DNA of 64,000 bases from Tetrapyrgos nigripes (taxonomy: Eukaryota; Basidiomycota; Agaricomycetes; Agaricales; Campanellaceae), in the NCBI GenBank assembly GCA_013368315.1, contig JAACJM010000061.1, forward strand, positions 310,001 through 374,000, read 5' to 3'. The position numbers and the translations under genes were made by a program. Below, piece after piece: positions 19,511-31,912 of the stretch. How positions within the stretch are numbered: position 1 is the first letter of the stretch; each line of letters begins with the position of its first letter. The notes beneath the pieces are model-generated. The model saw nothing but the letters and a program-made list of their open reading frames with translations. It was not told where the DNA came from and ran no database searches.

Positions 19511-22440
19511 CGTCACTCCCAATGCCTCTCTCCCTGAGTCCCCACATAAACGGCAACCCTGCATATGGACTATCGTTGGCTAGTCAGTCATCTAGAATCC
19601 CTTCCCACCTCGTCTCTCAATCTAGTTGCTTGGAGACTGAAGCTATTCTGGAATGCAGAGGTTCGCAAGGTCGAGTTGTCGGAACGAGATGTGGCAGTGA
19701 GGGCCATGCGGGTAGTGTGCATGAGGGGGCTTCTGTGGGTGCAAGTGGAACGAAAAGTGATGCGAGTTTAGCTATGTGGTAAAGCTGCAGGAGGTGAGTG
19801 TTCTTATACTTTTTCTCGACAATCAACGAATGGTACTAACGATTTGTTCTTGTTTTCGTTCTACCTATCTAGACACTGAAGCAACCTCCCTACTATCCAT
19901 ACCTACCTCCACGTCTACCTCAAGACCTGCAAATGTCGACCGTAAACTCTCCAAATCATTCTTTTTCTCGCCAACCCTATCTCCACGCACAACGAATCCA
20001 GCACATCGAACGCATCCACACTCTGACCCTCACCCGTTTGCTCTAATACCGCTGCTACCATCCCATACGGCGTCAGAATTGATTGAGGGCTTACGAGAGC
20101 CTGGATAATTCTGAAGCTGGTTCGGAGAGAGAGCAGAAAAAGCCACAGGAGGAGCAGCAGCCGGCGCTGTTGAAGGAGGAGAATGGATGAAAACACCTTT
20201 CCTTGTCTCCAAGATGCACACTTTCTCGCATTGCCATCACTTGTTCTTCCATCCTCAGCGCAGCTGCACTCCAACGACCATAAATCCAACCCCCAACCCT
20301 CAACCCCCTGCTGTTCTCCTCCGCCTTCATCAAAGAACTCACGCTCACGAAAAGGGGTTGTCCGAATTGCAGCCCAAACCAACCAAACGACAAACGAGCG
20401 CCTTTGCACAAAGGGAAAGGACGGGTCTGGGTGGGTGTAAAAGAGGATTGAGACCGGGGATAATGTTAAAGCATTTTTGTTGGTTTTTGGAAATAGAGGG
20501 GATGGTGAAGGTGATGATGAGGGAGAACGGAGTGGTGGTAGTGGTAGTGGGTATGAGGGTATGAAGTTAGGTGGTCCAAAGGATGATATCTAAGGTACAT
20601 TTGCTTTCATCTTTTCCCGTTTCCGTTTTCTTCTGCCGGTTCTCTTCATTTTCAGTTTCGGTTTCAGTGTCGGTTTCATTCTGACTCCCAACAAAAACAG
20701 CTCAACACTTTGCTCTGGCGTCAGGACTCAGTAGACAAATCTTTGTTTCAGGGTTTCAGGCTTCCACGCAGGCTTTCTATCTCTGTCCCCCATTTATCAC
20801 AATTCTCGTCGTCGTCGTCGTCAGCGTTCTTTTCAACCGTCACGATGTCACACTGGTCACGCCTCCAAACCTCTGAACGTCCAAAATAACAAAACATCGC
20901 AGCTCACCAACTCTCTGCGTAATCCTCGGCAAATTTACTGTGGCGAATACAGGATACCACTAGATGCTCTGAAAGGAGTTGGACGGTCCTAACACTGCTG
21001 GTTCTGGAACTATGTCAAGGGCTCGGGAACCTCGGTTTTTAAATAACGAAATCTACGAAAGCTAGCAGCATGTGTACATTTGCCCGGAGGTGACATTTTC
21101 TCCTTTTTTTCTCTTTCTGTCCATCTAGATCTCTCTTTTATGATCCCGTCGTCGTCATCTTCCGATGCCAAGGTTTCTCGACGTCAGCCGTAAACTCTCT
21201 GGATCATTCTCTTCCACACTACAGCTACCACCACCGCCATTCAATGCTCCAGATACACTTGCCCCACGATACCCTTTGCATCGATGCTCCCCATTTCTGG
21301 ATCAAGTTTGAGTAATCATGTGAGTGGAAATGCTAACACGAATAACGGATCAAGGAGGACGATTCCTTTGTCATTCTCGTCTCCTGGGTCTGGGCTGGGA
21401 TTGGGGTCTGGTGCACACGGCCAACAAGGCCATGGTAATGAGAAAGATGGAAGTGGTGGTGGAGGTGATGGCTACTGAGGAGAAGGTACGTTCGCTTTCC
21501 GTTCTTTTTTCTCATCTCTCTCTTTGTTTTAAATCTGGTTTTTATGGGATATAAACACGTACTAACCAATGTCCTCTTTTCCTTCCTTTCTCCTTTTCGT
21601 ACCCTTCTCTACCTTTGTCCAACCGCTTGACGTCGGACGTAAACTCCCGGTATCGTTCTCTTCTTCCAACTCTATATTTAGCCCATTCGCCATTATCACA
21701 CCATGGTAACTTCTGTCTACCCGCTCCACTCAAACACCCAACCTAACGCCTCAAATGTTACTGTAGCCAGCTACATATCATAAAGGAGGATCTTGGCCAG
21801 GGATTACTGATGGTACGTTGACTTTTACTTTCCTTTCTCGCGCCGTATTTTCTCAAATTTCATTTCGTTTCGATCCGATATAAACTCGTATTAACCCCTT
21901 CTTTTTCTCACTTACTTCTTTAGCTTTTCGTCCAGAAAAACGCTCTCTCTCTGCGCTCGTTAGCTCCCCACATCCAGTCCATGTCTCTTTGCGTTCGTTT
22001 ATTCCCTTGCTCCAAAGTAAAAATTTGGCTGACTACGATGCTGAGGTGGATCGTCTTCTATACCTTCAATTCAACTTGGGATGCTTGAACAGAGTTTGGA
22101 TAAGAAGTCGGGGACAGGAAAGGGTGGGAATTTGATGGGAATGAGGAGATGGTTGAGTTGTGGTTGATGTTGATGACGACGACGACGATGACGAAGCGAA
22201 GATTTTGGGAGCGAAGAGGTTACAAAATAGATGGACGAAGCCACACTTATGTAGACCTATATACAGAAAGAAATAGTCAAATTCTTCCGTACACGCCAAC
22301 TCATAAATACCCCGCGAGGACATGCACACCAAAAGTCCATCGCAAACCAACTAAGAGAGCACCTTGGATCAGAAAAAGCAATGGTGTTGAAGAGAGGGAG
22401 TTAAGCCGAAGGATCGGGCACAGTTCTCAGCTACCAGTAC
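19190..22440 (+). other. unrecognised multi-exon cassette, copy 2 (longest)
   Basis: The exon at 19522-19780 is open (ETEAILECRGSQGRVVGTR; GASVGASGTKSDAS). An intron of the same type follows (GTGAGTG at 19796, ACTAAC near 19837, TCTAG at 19872), then TSTSTSRPANVDRKLSKS. Later modules are a segment near 20400-20560, the SRRRQ-type stretch near 20800, and a Gly/Ser exon 21284-21478 (NTNNGSRRTIPLSFSS; GHGNEKDGSGGGG) followed by GTACGTTCG. Introns with TACTAAC (about 21562) and TATTAAC (about 21890) branch sites follow. The sequence matches 57990-60680 closely. No known domain. Confidence 0.45.
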
Positions 22441-22449
22441 AAGATGGGT

Positions 22450-23467
22450 TTTGATGTGGGTGCTGGGGTAAGTTTGAGTGCGACAAGAAAGGTATCATCA
22501 TTATCTTGTCAATGTTCGTCGATTTTTCTGGGTCTGGTTGCGGATCAATAGGAATGGAAGTGGAACTGGTGGTATGAGTGAGGATCTGGGCTGGTATGAT
22601 CAAGTAAGTCTATTTTATTTCCGTTTTCTTTTTTCCTTCGCACTATCAACTTTTTTTCTTCTCTTTCTTTGCTTCTTTGCTTCCTCCAAGTCATTACTTC
22701 TCTCGTTCTTTTTCATTTTATCATCAGATATTTCTTTCTCCGATCTATTTGCTACAATAAAAACTCATACACTCCTTTCGCCCTCACCTCTTTCCCCCTT
22801 TGCTCTCCTCCTTTGTCCAAATGTGTCGCTTAATTACCTACAAATGTACGCTCCCTATGTCCCCACCTGGCAATGCGCACAATTTAATTCATTTGCTGGT
22901 GCTCACGTCGCTGGACGTCTTCACCTCGCTCCCGTATCTTCCACTTCAGCAGCAACCCTTCCATCTCCCTTGTCCCAAAATAGAATTTCATCGACAAAAG
23001 AGGACTTCAGATTCAATTATGATGCCGATGGGGGCAAGGCGAGCCTAGCCTTTTCTATGCCTTGGATGTCTACTTTGGCTATTGCGGCTTCAGAGGCAGA
23101 GATGGGCACAGTCTTGTTGGGCATGATTTCGATCACGATGAAGATCAGGATAAATACGATGACTTTTTGTGAGAGAAAACCCAGACTGCCGGTGATTGAA
23201 AATATATGCTTGACCTATTTGTCTTCGTCGTTTTCGGTATTTTGGCGCAGCGTGCACCTCGCTCAATCACTCACACGGGCTCAAACTCAGCCTGGAAGCT
23301 ATTCCCAACATAGAGAATGGCAGTGGGGCTAAAGAAGATGGATGGATATGGTGGTGACAGATGTGGTTTTGATCTTAATTTTTAAATATTCTATTGCGTA
23401 TGCCCTTCTCATGTGATGCCAGAATTGATTGAGGAAGGGTCATCATCATGGAATCTGGAAGGGGAAG
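22450..23467 (+). other. Gly/Ser cassette, diverged copy upstream of block B
   Basis: Diverged relative of 7790-8460. An exon-like end (NGSGTGGMSEDLGWYDQ) is followed by GTAAGTC at about 22601, a T-rich intron-like stretch, and an open stretch with FRFNYDADGG and AMSTLAIAA-like sequence. The long open frame across the T-rich part is probably fortuitous. Confidence 0.35.
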
Positions 23468-23794
23468 AGTATTTTGACAAAAAACTGGTTGACTGGTGCC
23501 TGTCAAAGTTTGGCGGGCGCCAGTGGAAACCAGTCACCGTTCGTTAAGCGAGCTTAAGCGACCAGCCAAGTCCAAAATCCACCAGTAAAAATCTTAAATG
23601 GCAACGCGCACAACCTCTGCTAGCTTCTGTCCCTCTGTTTTATGGTAAAATAACTTCATTTCTATGTAAGATAATCTACCTACTAGGAATATTGGTGAAG
23701 GTACGAGGGGGCCGAGATGTAATCAGACATTTTTGGCTGAGCCTGTACCAGTCGAACCAGCGGAACCAGTCCGCCAAATATTTGTCAAAATACT
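23468..23794. mobile_element. MITE-1, block B copy
   Basis: A 327-bp element with inverted termini AGTATTTTGACAAA / TTTGTCAAAATACT and no ORF. The related site in block C (45290-45320: GGAATCTGGAAGATGAAGAA then AACAAGAGCAGGG) lacks it and serves as an empty site. The interior matches 54365-54692, including GGCGGGCGCCAGTGGAAACC. Confidence 0.85.
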
Positions 23795-25530
23795 GTTGCG
23801 AGAACAAGAGCAGGGTGAATAGGAGAAACAGAATATGCAGAAACGGTCACCAATGACTCCAAAACGCATCCCTTTTCCCTTTCCTGCCGATACATGAATT
23901 CACGCAAGTACGAACGCACAAATAAACCCTCTCCCACACCCTCACGAAGGAAATCAGCCATCAAGAAAGACTTCTTCAAAACCTTCTTCAAACCAACGGA
24001 ACGAACACCTTGGATGAGGGGAAGAGATGGGTTTGGGAGTGGGAACACTGGGATGATGGTAATGAAAGAGGTGGTGGTGGGGATGGAAGTGGTGGTAGTG
24101 GATATAAATGTGGCTCAGAGCCAGGTATGATTAGGTATATTATTTTTGTTTGCTTTCTTTCAATTCTTCGCTGCATTGTCATGTGTGTTTTTCTCATTCT
24201 TTTCCTTTCTTTTTCCTTCGTATCATTCTCAATCTTTTTTCCCCCAATCTATTTGTGTTGATAAGAACTTATGCTAATCAAACTCTCTCTTCTTCTCCCC
24301 TCACCTCTTTCCCCCTTTTCACTCTTCTTTCGTCAAAAAGCATTATGTGTCACTACAAATGTACACTCCCTACATCCCCACCTGGTAATGCACCGGCACT
24401 CACATCACTGGATGCCTGTATTGTCCATTTCAGCAACCTAGCCTTCTCCCTTGTCTCAAAATAGAATTTCAGGGAAAACAGATGTCTTCAGATTCAATTA
24501 TGACGCCGGTGGGGCTAGTGGGGAGAGGGGGAGCATGGCCTTTTCTATGCGTTGAATGTCTACTTTGGCTATTACAGCTTGAGAGGCAGAGAACTTGAAG
24601 GGGGCCAGTCTTGTTGGTGGTGGGTGTTGATCACAATGGAGATCAGGATCAATACGATGACTTTTGGGAGAGAAAGCCTGGACTGCCGGTGATTGAAATT
24701 ATATGCTTGACCTATTTGTCTTTGTTGTTTTCGGTATTTTGGCACAGCGCGCACCTCACTCGATCACTTACATGGGCTCAAACTCAGCCTGGACACTATT
24801 CCTAGCATAGAGAATGGCAGTGGGGCTAAAGAAGGATGGCTTTGGTGGTGACAAAGGTGGTTTTGATCTTGTTTTTTTAATATTCTGTTGCATATGTTTT
24901 TTTGTTAGAGTTGTTGTCTGGATTTCGAGGACTTTGTTTTCTTCTTTTTGCCAATATCCTCAATAAACTGGTGCCACCTATCCTATGTATTTTTCTCTCT
25001 GATATTCAGTTTTGATTTTTTCATCTGGTTTGTTTTCTTTTCCCTTTTCATATTTGACTACACACGCACGTTCACTGACGTTGTCCACTCTTTCTACTTC
25101 ACCCGTCTTATTTGTCCCACTCTCCTTCACCCCTGAGCATTTCCTCATTCTCCATCCAACCCCTTCCCCCCAATCACTTCAAAAAATAAAAAATCAGTAG
25201 TAAAGACGGCTTCATCTGCGCAAACTGATGCCTGGTGAAGAACCCTGCCCGCCCGCCCCTTTACACCATATCTAGGTCTGTTGCAAGGAGGTGGGTTAAG
25301 AGGATTTTGGGGGATGAATGGGAGCCATGGAGGAGAGGGGGGAGGGAGGGGGGGAGCAAATGAGAGAAGCTGTGAAGATATAAGGACAAGTGAGGAGGGG
25401 TGGGATAGAGTAATGTATCTTAATTTTTATAAAAATCAATGTACACATGTATATTGAACAAAGGGAAACTTGATGATATATAAAATACTAACAAGATAGA
25501 TATCTATGTAAGTACCAGAACTTCTGAATT
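23795..25530 (+). other. block B spliced cassette
   Basis: A near-identical copy of 7462-9160, with the same Lys/Phe/Pro and Gly/Ser exon, the same donor-like GTATGATTAGG and the same T-rich introns. Copies differ by scattered substitutions and short indels. One extra segment near 24460-24500 (GAATTTCAGGGAAAACAGATG) is missing from block A. Function unknown. Confidence 0.45.
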
Positions 25531-25534
25531 AATC

Positions 25535-26086
25535 CTACTCTGTTGCTCCATGCTCTTGCAGATATTTCATTATCCCTGGTTGAACTCCTTCCTGTGCAGC
25601 TTTGAGTACAGACCCAAATTCCCCTCCCTTTGCATTAACATCTGCCCCCTTCTCCACAAGATACTTGGGCAATATCCAAATGTTCCCAATATGCTGCTGC
25701 TTGCAGTGCAAACCCATATTCCCCTGCCTTTGCATTAACATCTACCCCCTTCTCCACAAAATACTTGACAACTTCCAGAAGTCCACCATATGCTGCTGCT
25801 TGCAATGCAAACCTATATCCCCCTCCCTCTGCATTAACATTTGCCCCCTTCTCTACAAGATACTTGACAATATCCAAATGCCACCAACATGCTGTTGCTT
25901 GCAATGCAACCCATGTTCCCCTCCCTTTGCATTAACATCTGCTCCCTTCTACACAAGATACTTGAAAATATCCAAATGCCTCCTATATAACACCCTCCCT
26001 CTGCATTAACATCTGCCCCCTTCTCCACAAGATACTTGACAATATACAAATCCCCCCCTTGTGCTGCTCCTTGCAATGCACACCCA
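25535..26086 (-). pseudogene. decayed ankyrin-repeat array, block B
   Basis: Same remnant as 9164-9715, with the same frameshifts and the same EHGATE end. Damage shared by both copies predates the A/B duplication. Confidence 0.85.
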
Positions 26087-26891
26087 TAAAACCCTCATTT
26101 TTGGTATTTTTAGTGCAGCGTGCACCTCACTCAATCACTCACATAGGCTCAATCTCAGCCTGGAGGCTATTCCTAGCATAGGGAGTGGCAGTGGGGTTAA
26201 AGAAGAAGGATGGATTTGGCAGTTACAAAGGTGGTTTTGATCTTGTTTTTTAAATATTCTGTTGTGTATGTTTTTTGTTAAGTAGAGTTTTGTCTGTATG
26301 TCATATATTCTCACCAACATCTTCAATGAACTGATGTCATCTAGTATCCTACATATTTGTTTGTCTGGTATTTCTTTTTTTTTTGTCTGGATATTTGTAC
26401 CACACACACATGTTCACCAACCACAGACCATGTCCATTTGTTCTGCACCACCCATCTTATTCCTCCCAACCTCCAGCCCCCCTCACTGTTTCTGCATACC
26501 CCATCCAGCTTCATTTCCCCAGCTACTTCAAAAAAATCATAAATAAAAAATAAAGATAGCTTCACCTATGCAAACTAGTGAGCAACCCCCCCCCCACTTT
26601 ACACCATATCAGGGTCTGTCAAGAGGGGGTAGGTTAAGATAACTTCACAGGCTGCTAGGATGGATGGAACCTGTGGGGCCAGAGGGAGGTTGAGGGGGGG
26701 GGGGGGCAAATGAGTGAAGCTGTGAAGATATAAAGACAAGTGGGGAGGGGTGGGGCAAAATTATTAGGATAGAGTGATCTATCTAATTTTTTGTAAAAAT
26801 CAATGTACACATGTGTATATTGAAGAAAGAGGAAGCCTGTATAAAACACTACCTAGATATCTATCTAGGTACCAGAACTTCTGAATTAAGC
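26087..26891. other. spacer between ankyrin remnant and DUF6535 gene B
   Basis: Counterpart of 9716-10522. No supported gene. It contains a 13-G run at 26694-26706 and an AT-rich 3'-UTR-like tail. Confidence 0.5.
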
Positions 26892-27148
26892 CTACTCAGT
26901 TGCTCCATGCTCTTGGAGATATTTCACTACCTCTGGTTCATTTCCCTTCTGTGCTGCTTTGAGTGCAGACCCATATTCCCCCCCCTTTGCATTAACATCT
27001 TCCCCCTTCTCCACAAGATACTTGACAGTATCCAAATGTCCCTGATATGCTGCTGCTTGCAATGCAAACCCATAATACCCTTCCTTTGCATTAACATCTG
27101 CCCCCTTCTCCACAAGATACTTGACAATATCCAATTTCCCCTTATATA

Positions 27149-28434
27149 CTCATTGTCACGGAAAGTCACGATCCCGTGACATGGGTCACATTGACGCGAC
27201 GTAGTGTACTCATTTTGTTTTTGTACACAATTACACTCTACACTCATGACTCGCATACAACACGACACTCCGAAGAAGAATAGGCTTGTTGGCGTCATAC
27301 AAGCTGGAAAAACAATAGCTCAAGCTGCAGAACTCATTGATATGCCCTTGGGAACTGCCAAAGGGGTCTGGGCCCGATTCCGTAAAACTGGTTCAACGAA
27401 AAACCGACCACGTAGCGGGAGGCCATCAAAGGTGTCTGACAGCCTGCGACGGCAGGTTGTTCGGCTTGCTCAAAAGGATCGAAAGATGCCTTTCCGAGAG
27501 ATAGGCAACCTTGTGGAACCACAGCTGAGTGCGACAACTGTGGGAGACCACCTTGCGCAGGAAAATTATCACAGGAGGGTAGCAAGGAAGGTTGTTCTGC
27601 TCAAAAAGACACAGAAGGTGAAGAGATTGGCTTGGGCAAGAACACACCGGGGTCAGGATTGGGAGAAGGTCATTTGGTCGGATGAGAGCTATGTGTACAT
27701 TGGTGACCCGAAAGGTCGGGTCTGGGTGACGCGTCGTCCTGAAGAGGAATGGGAAGAGGATTGCCTCATTCCAACTTTCAAACAATCCTCCATTCGTGTC
27801 ATGGTCTGGGGGTGCATAATGAAGGGAAAGAAAGGGCCATTGGTGGTGTTGGAGTACCCAGGAGGGAAGGGGGGTGGTATGAATGCCAAAAGGTACCAGG
27901 AGCAGGTGTTGGGAGGGAAACTTGTGGAGTTCTATCAAGAAATGGACTCAGAGAGGCAGAATATTGCATTCCAACAGGACGGCGCACCCAGTCATACTGC
28001 CAAAACGACGCTCAAATGGCTCAAGGACCACAACATCAAGGTTTTCCCACACCCGCCATCTTCTCCTGACCTCAACCCAATTGAGGACGTCTGGCGCGAG
28101 CTGAAGAAGCATGTAAGGGCTAGGGCACACCCTCCCACATCTCTCACCGAACTTATTGCTGCTGTGAAGGAGGCCTGGGACCAAATAACGGTTGAGGACA
28201 TTGACAAGTACATTAACAGGATGGATGATATTGTTGCAGATGTCTTGAAGGCGAAAGGGAGTCACACAAAGTACTGAACAGGGAATAGGCTTTATTAGGC
28301 TAGTAGAGTAGGAGTACAAAGTTTCATAGCAACACATGGTTTACTACATCGTAGAGACATGGATTTAGTCGACGAGGCAAGGTTTGAAAATTTATGTCGC
28401 ATGTCACAGGATCATGACTTTCCGTGACAATGAG
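27149..28434 (+). mobile_element. Tc1/mariner transposon, apparently complete
   Basis: A 1286-bp element flanked by TA on both sides (27147-27148 and 28435-28436). The inverted termini begin CTCATTGTCACGGAAAGTCA and extend 35 bp with two C/T differences. One intact transposase ORF lies inside. The insertion is within an ankyrin codon block of DUF6535 copy B, so the empty site can be read from neighbouring repeats. Confidence 0.95.
27246..28277 (+). CDS. Tc1-family transposase (DD34E)
   Basis: 343 residues from the ATG at 27246, chosen because the in-frame extension upstream has no ATG. The N-terminus has a helix-turn-helix (TIAQAAELIDMPLGTAKGVW) and a GRPSK basic stretch; a second HTH-like part follows (FREIGNL). 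The catalytic residues are D in VIWSDES, D in QQDGAPSHTAK and E in SPDLNPIEDVW, with exactly 34 residues between the second Asp and the Glu. The length is normal for Tc1 transposases, with no stop or frameshift. With nearly identical TIRs this copy could be active, but only sequence supports that. Confidence 0.95.
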   Translation: MTRIQHDTPKKNRLVGVIQAGKTIAQAAELIDMPLGTAKGVWARFRKTGSTKNRPRSGRPSKVSDSLRRQVVRLAQKDRKMPFREIGNLVEPQLSATTVGDHLAQENYHRRVARKVVLLKKTQKVKRLAWARTHRGQDWEKVIWSDESYVYIGDPKGRVWVTRRPEEEWEEDCLIPTFKQSSIRVMVWGCIMKGKKGPLVVLEYPGGKGGGMNAKRYQEQVLGGKLVEFYQEMDSERQNIAFQQDGAPSHTAKTTLKWLKDHNIKVFPHPPSSPDLNPIEDVWRELKKHVRARAHPPTSLTELIAAVKEAWDQITVEDIDKYINRMDDIVADVLKAKGSHTKY

Positions 28435-31135
28435 TACTGCTGCTCGCAATGCAAACCCATATTCCCCTCCCTCTGCATTAACATCTGCCCTGTTCTCCAC
28501 AAGATACTTGACAATATCCAAATCTCCCCTAAATGCTGCTGCTTGCAATGCAAACCCAAAATGCCCTCCCTCTGCACTAACATCTGCCCCCTTCTCCAAA
28601 AGATATTCCCCAATATGCTGCTGCTTGCAATGCAAACCCATGTTCCCCTCCCTTTGCATTGACATCTGCCCCCTTCTCCACAAGATAGTGGACAATATCC
28701 AAATGTCCCTGAAATCCTGCTGCTTGCAATGCAAACCCAGATTCCCCTCCCTTTGCATTAACATCTGCCCCCTTCTCCACAAGATACTTGACAACATCCA
28801 ACTTCCCCCTAAATGCTGCTGCTTGCAATGCAAACTCATATTCCCCTCCCTTTGCATTAACATCTGCCCCCTTCTCCACAAGATACTTGACAATATCCAA
28901 ATGCCCCCCATATGCTGCTGCTTGCAATGCAAACCCATATCTCCCTCCCTCTGCATTAACATCTGCCCCCCTCTCCACAAGATACTTGACAATATCCAAA
29001 TCTCCCCAAAGTGCTGCTGCTTGCAATGCAAACCCATAATGCCCTCCCTTTGCATTAACATCAGCCCCATTTTCAACCAAGACCTTGACTATATGGAAGT
29101 ATCCATTTTTAGCTGCATCATGAAGTCTATATCTTGGTTCCAGGAGAGGAATGTAAGAAATCCCCTTAGCCTCTCTCCAGATGCTGTAGAGTGATGAACA
29201 GACTTTGTGATTATCTGTTTCATCCCTCCTCCTCAGTGTATCCCATATGAAGGCTTGAATGAAATTCCAGTCAAGAGCCACATAGCATTTCAAAGCCAGT
29301 TCAAAGCCAAAGATTTCCCCATCTGGTCCTTTATAAGCAGTATCATGGAAAACACAATGCACAGCCTGCTGAACCACCTCCTGGATGGAATCATTTGATT
29401 GCAGAGATTGTAGCCATTTGAGACAATAAGCCAACATAGTGTGATGTCGTTTAGATGAGAGTGATATTTCTTGATGAGTCACAAAGTTAAATGTGGGAGG
29501 AGTCTGCTTAAGAAGCATGGTCTCTGCATTTCTGAGAGATGTAATTGGAGCAGAGGGCAATTTAGGCTGAGGAAGATTTTGAAGGTGGTTGCTCTGAGAA
29601 TGGTGGTAATATTTTTGCCCATGATAGGTGACTAGTTTCAAAGAATATTTGAAAATGCTGAGAGGAAACATAAGGAGTTGGAGAAGGGCAAAAAGTATTG
29701 GGACTCGATATGGGCATTGGATGTGAATGACAGGGATGATGATGCTCCCAAAATACATCAAAAAGGATATGCCAGTGACAGAGACCACGGTCCAACAAAG
29801 GGATTGGTGAAGCTCTGAAACGTAGACTGAAAGGCCAGCCATGAAGAGGCCAAGGGAGGCATGGAGTATAATAGGTAAGAGCCCAATGATCTCAGGAACT
29901 TTCCACATTTCAAATCCAAGGTAGCGGAAATGACGGATTTTGGCACGCTCCTGAGCATTACCAGTGGGAAGGGAGAGAGTATATGCTTGAAGCCATTGCT
30001 TAACAAGCACAGAGAGAAGAGCTGTAGCCAGTGAGAGGGACAGGGAGGCAAAGAACAGGCCGTTGATCCAAAGATCCTTGGTACTGACATCAGTGTTATC
30101 CAAATCAACTGATGTCTTTGGTACAGCATTGAGTGCAGTGGTGTCTCCAGCCGCACGAAGCAGCAGGTTCTGCTCACGCATAAGACTTGCTGTGATCTTG
30201 GTGTAATCTGGTTGAAGATTTACAACAGTGGAAATGACAAAAGATGTCACTACAGCAGAAAAGAGTGCTGCCTATTACTTAGGTCAATAAAGTATTATAT
30301 ATGAACCATATTTCACACTCACAAAGACAAGTAGAGCATCGAGAGTGTCCCTAAAACCCTTCAACATCTCATCATCAAAGGTTTCTGCCTCATCGAGGTA
30401 AACTTTCCACACTCGTGCATTCTCCCTTGCCTCTTTGCCAAACTCATCCTTAGGGTATTTCCGAGTATAGTCATAGTCTCGGGTTCCTAAAAAGACAGTT
30501 GATTGGTCAGAGAGTCATAGCATTATCATAAAGACTCACCAGTGTATGGACTCTGATATTCTGTGATGCCCAATAGCCGGTGAAGGTTTCCCTTCTTCTT
30601 CTCAGTCTCATTGACATGCTGCTGAGCATTTTCCGAGTTGTCAGCTATAGTCATAGTCAATGAAGACACTTCATCTGATATACTAGTGTTACTCACTGCC
30701 TTCAGTAATCAAAGAAAGAAGTACATCTAGGCCCTTTGCGATCCGCGCAATGGAATCAGACAGGTTATCTGGCACTGTGCCACCCTCCGATGCTAGAAAA
30801 AAAACCAATATTCATGACAGGACCACCAGGTGAAGACAGTGTGCTACTTACACTTGTCAGTCTCTTGAGAATTTGGTTCGCCTGATACACCGGGAGCAGC
30901 CTCATTCTTGGTGTCTGCGCACATGTGAGAGGTCATTTCTTTCAAAAGTAGGTAATTACTTACTATTGTTTGCCATAGATTCAGACTTGGAATTTTCTTC
31001 CATAATGTTATGGACTAACAGAGCAGTCAGTATCCAAGTCAGATGAAGGAATAACACCAGACTCACCTTCGGAATCTGTCCGAGCATCCTGAGCATTTGA
31101 GGAACACTGGGAAGCCATACTGTTTGAATAAATGG

Positions 31136-31528
31136 ACAAGGGGGTCCGAACTGGGAAATCCCGTACTGGGGGTTGGTAGGTAGGTTCCTCTGGCGGAGGC
31201 AAAAATTTTTTTTTTGACCCCCCCGAAAATGCGCCTTAGAACAATTTTTCGCTCACTGTTGGCAGTAATACATGTTGTTCACAATGCATCTAAGGTCTGA
31301 TAATACTGCTTTGACCATGTTGCAGTCAATTTTTCGTTGAAGGTTCCGCAAAGCTTCTGACTAGCACAGCAGTTCAAATAATTTATGTAATCATAAGTCA
31401 CATGCTATTGCTATATTAAGCAGGTAACCTACTATATAAGGAAGGTAAGGTAGGTAGGTTCCCTTGATGGGGGCGCAAATTTTTTTTCCGACCCCCAGTA
31501 TAATTTAATTCTTTTTGGACCCCCTTGT
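31136..31528. mobile_element. MITE-2 in DUF6535 copy B
   Basis: A 393-bp insert absent from the same exon in copies A and C. The termini are a perfect 12-bp inverted repeat, ACAAGGGGGTCC / GGACCCCCTTGT. AATGG flanks it on the left (31131-31135) and recurs at 31530-31534, a probable 5-6 bp target duplication. No coding capacity. Two subterminal direct repeats (GGTAGGTAGGTTCC with an adjoining T-run and GACCCCC) lie at about 31170-31225 and 31449-31500. Superfamily not assignable by eye. Confidence 0.85.
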
Positions 31529-31912
31529 GAATGGAGTGCCCAACGGACTGAGGCAAGGCTGTAGTTCCGACATCTCCGCCAGTATGCTGAGCGGCAGATC
31601 CCGGCTTCACCGGAACACCCGCAGTGCTGGCGGGAACAGATTGGGACAGGCCAGATTTCGGCTCTGCAGTTGCATTCGAGTCAGCGGCGCCATTGGCAAA
31701 TCTACCCAAAAGACAGACTCACCCTTCCCCTTTCCTTTCTCGTTTCCAACCCTATCTCCTGCCAGCGCAGAGGATTTCTCGGAGGATTGATGCCATCTGA
31801 CGCCCGCCTGTCCCTTCTCTGTGTCACTTAGGATGTTTTGCACTTCTTCTGAGGGTTGTGGGATGTTTGGAACGGAGGGGGGGATTTTGCGCTGGGATTG
31901 TGAGTTGTTCAT

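Larger units (their letters stand above)
26892..31912 (-). pseudogene. DUF6535-ankyrin membrane protein, copy B (broken)
   Basis: Same architecture as copy A, with ATG at 31912 (MNNSQSQRKIPPSVP). The main exon starts near 30271, and the DUF6535 helices and ankyrin units read open down to 28577. It is broken in three ways. A small deletion and frameshift near 28610 ends the frame inside ankyrin unit 6. A Tc1 element (27149-28434) interrupts unit 8. A 393-bp MITE (31136-31528) splits an upstream exon. If the Tc1 is skipped, the array continues to EHGATE at 26892, giving ten units as in copy A. The four-A run near 30350 is intact here. Confidence 0.88.

Noticed and set aside
22478..23332. 284-residue ORF
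   Set aside because: It runs through a T-rich, intron-like stretch with a GTAAGT donor; related copies do not keep this frame.
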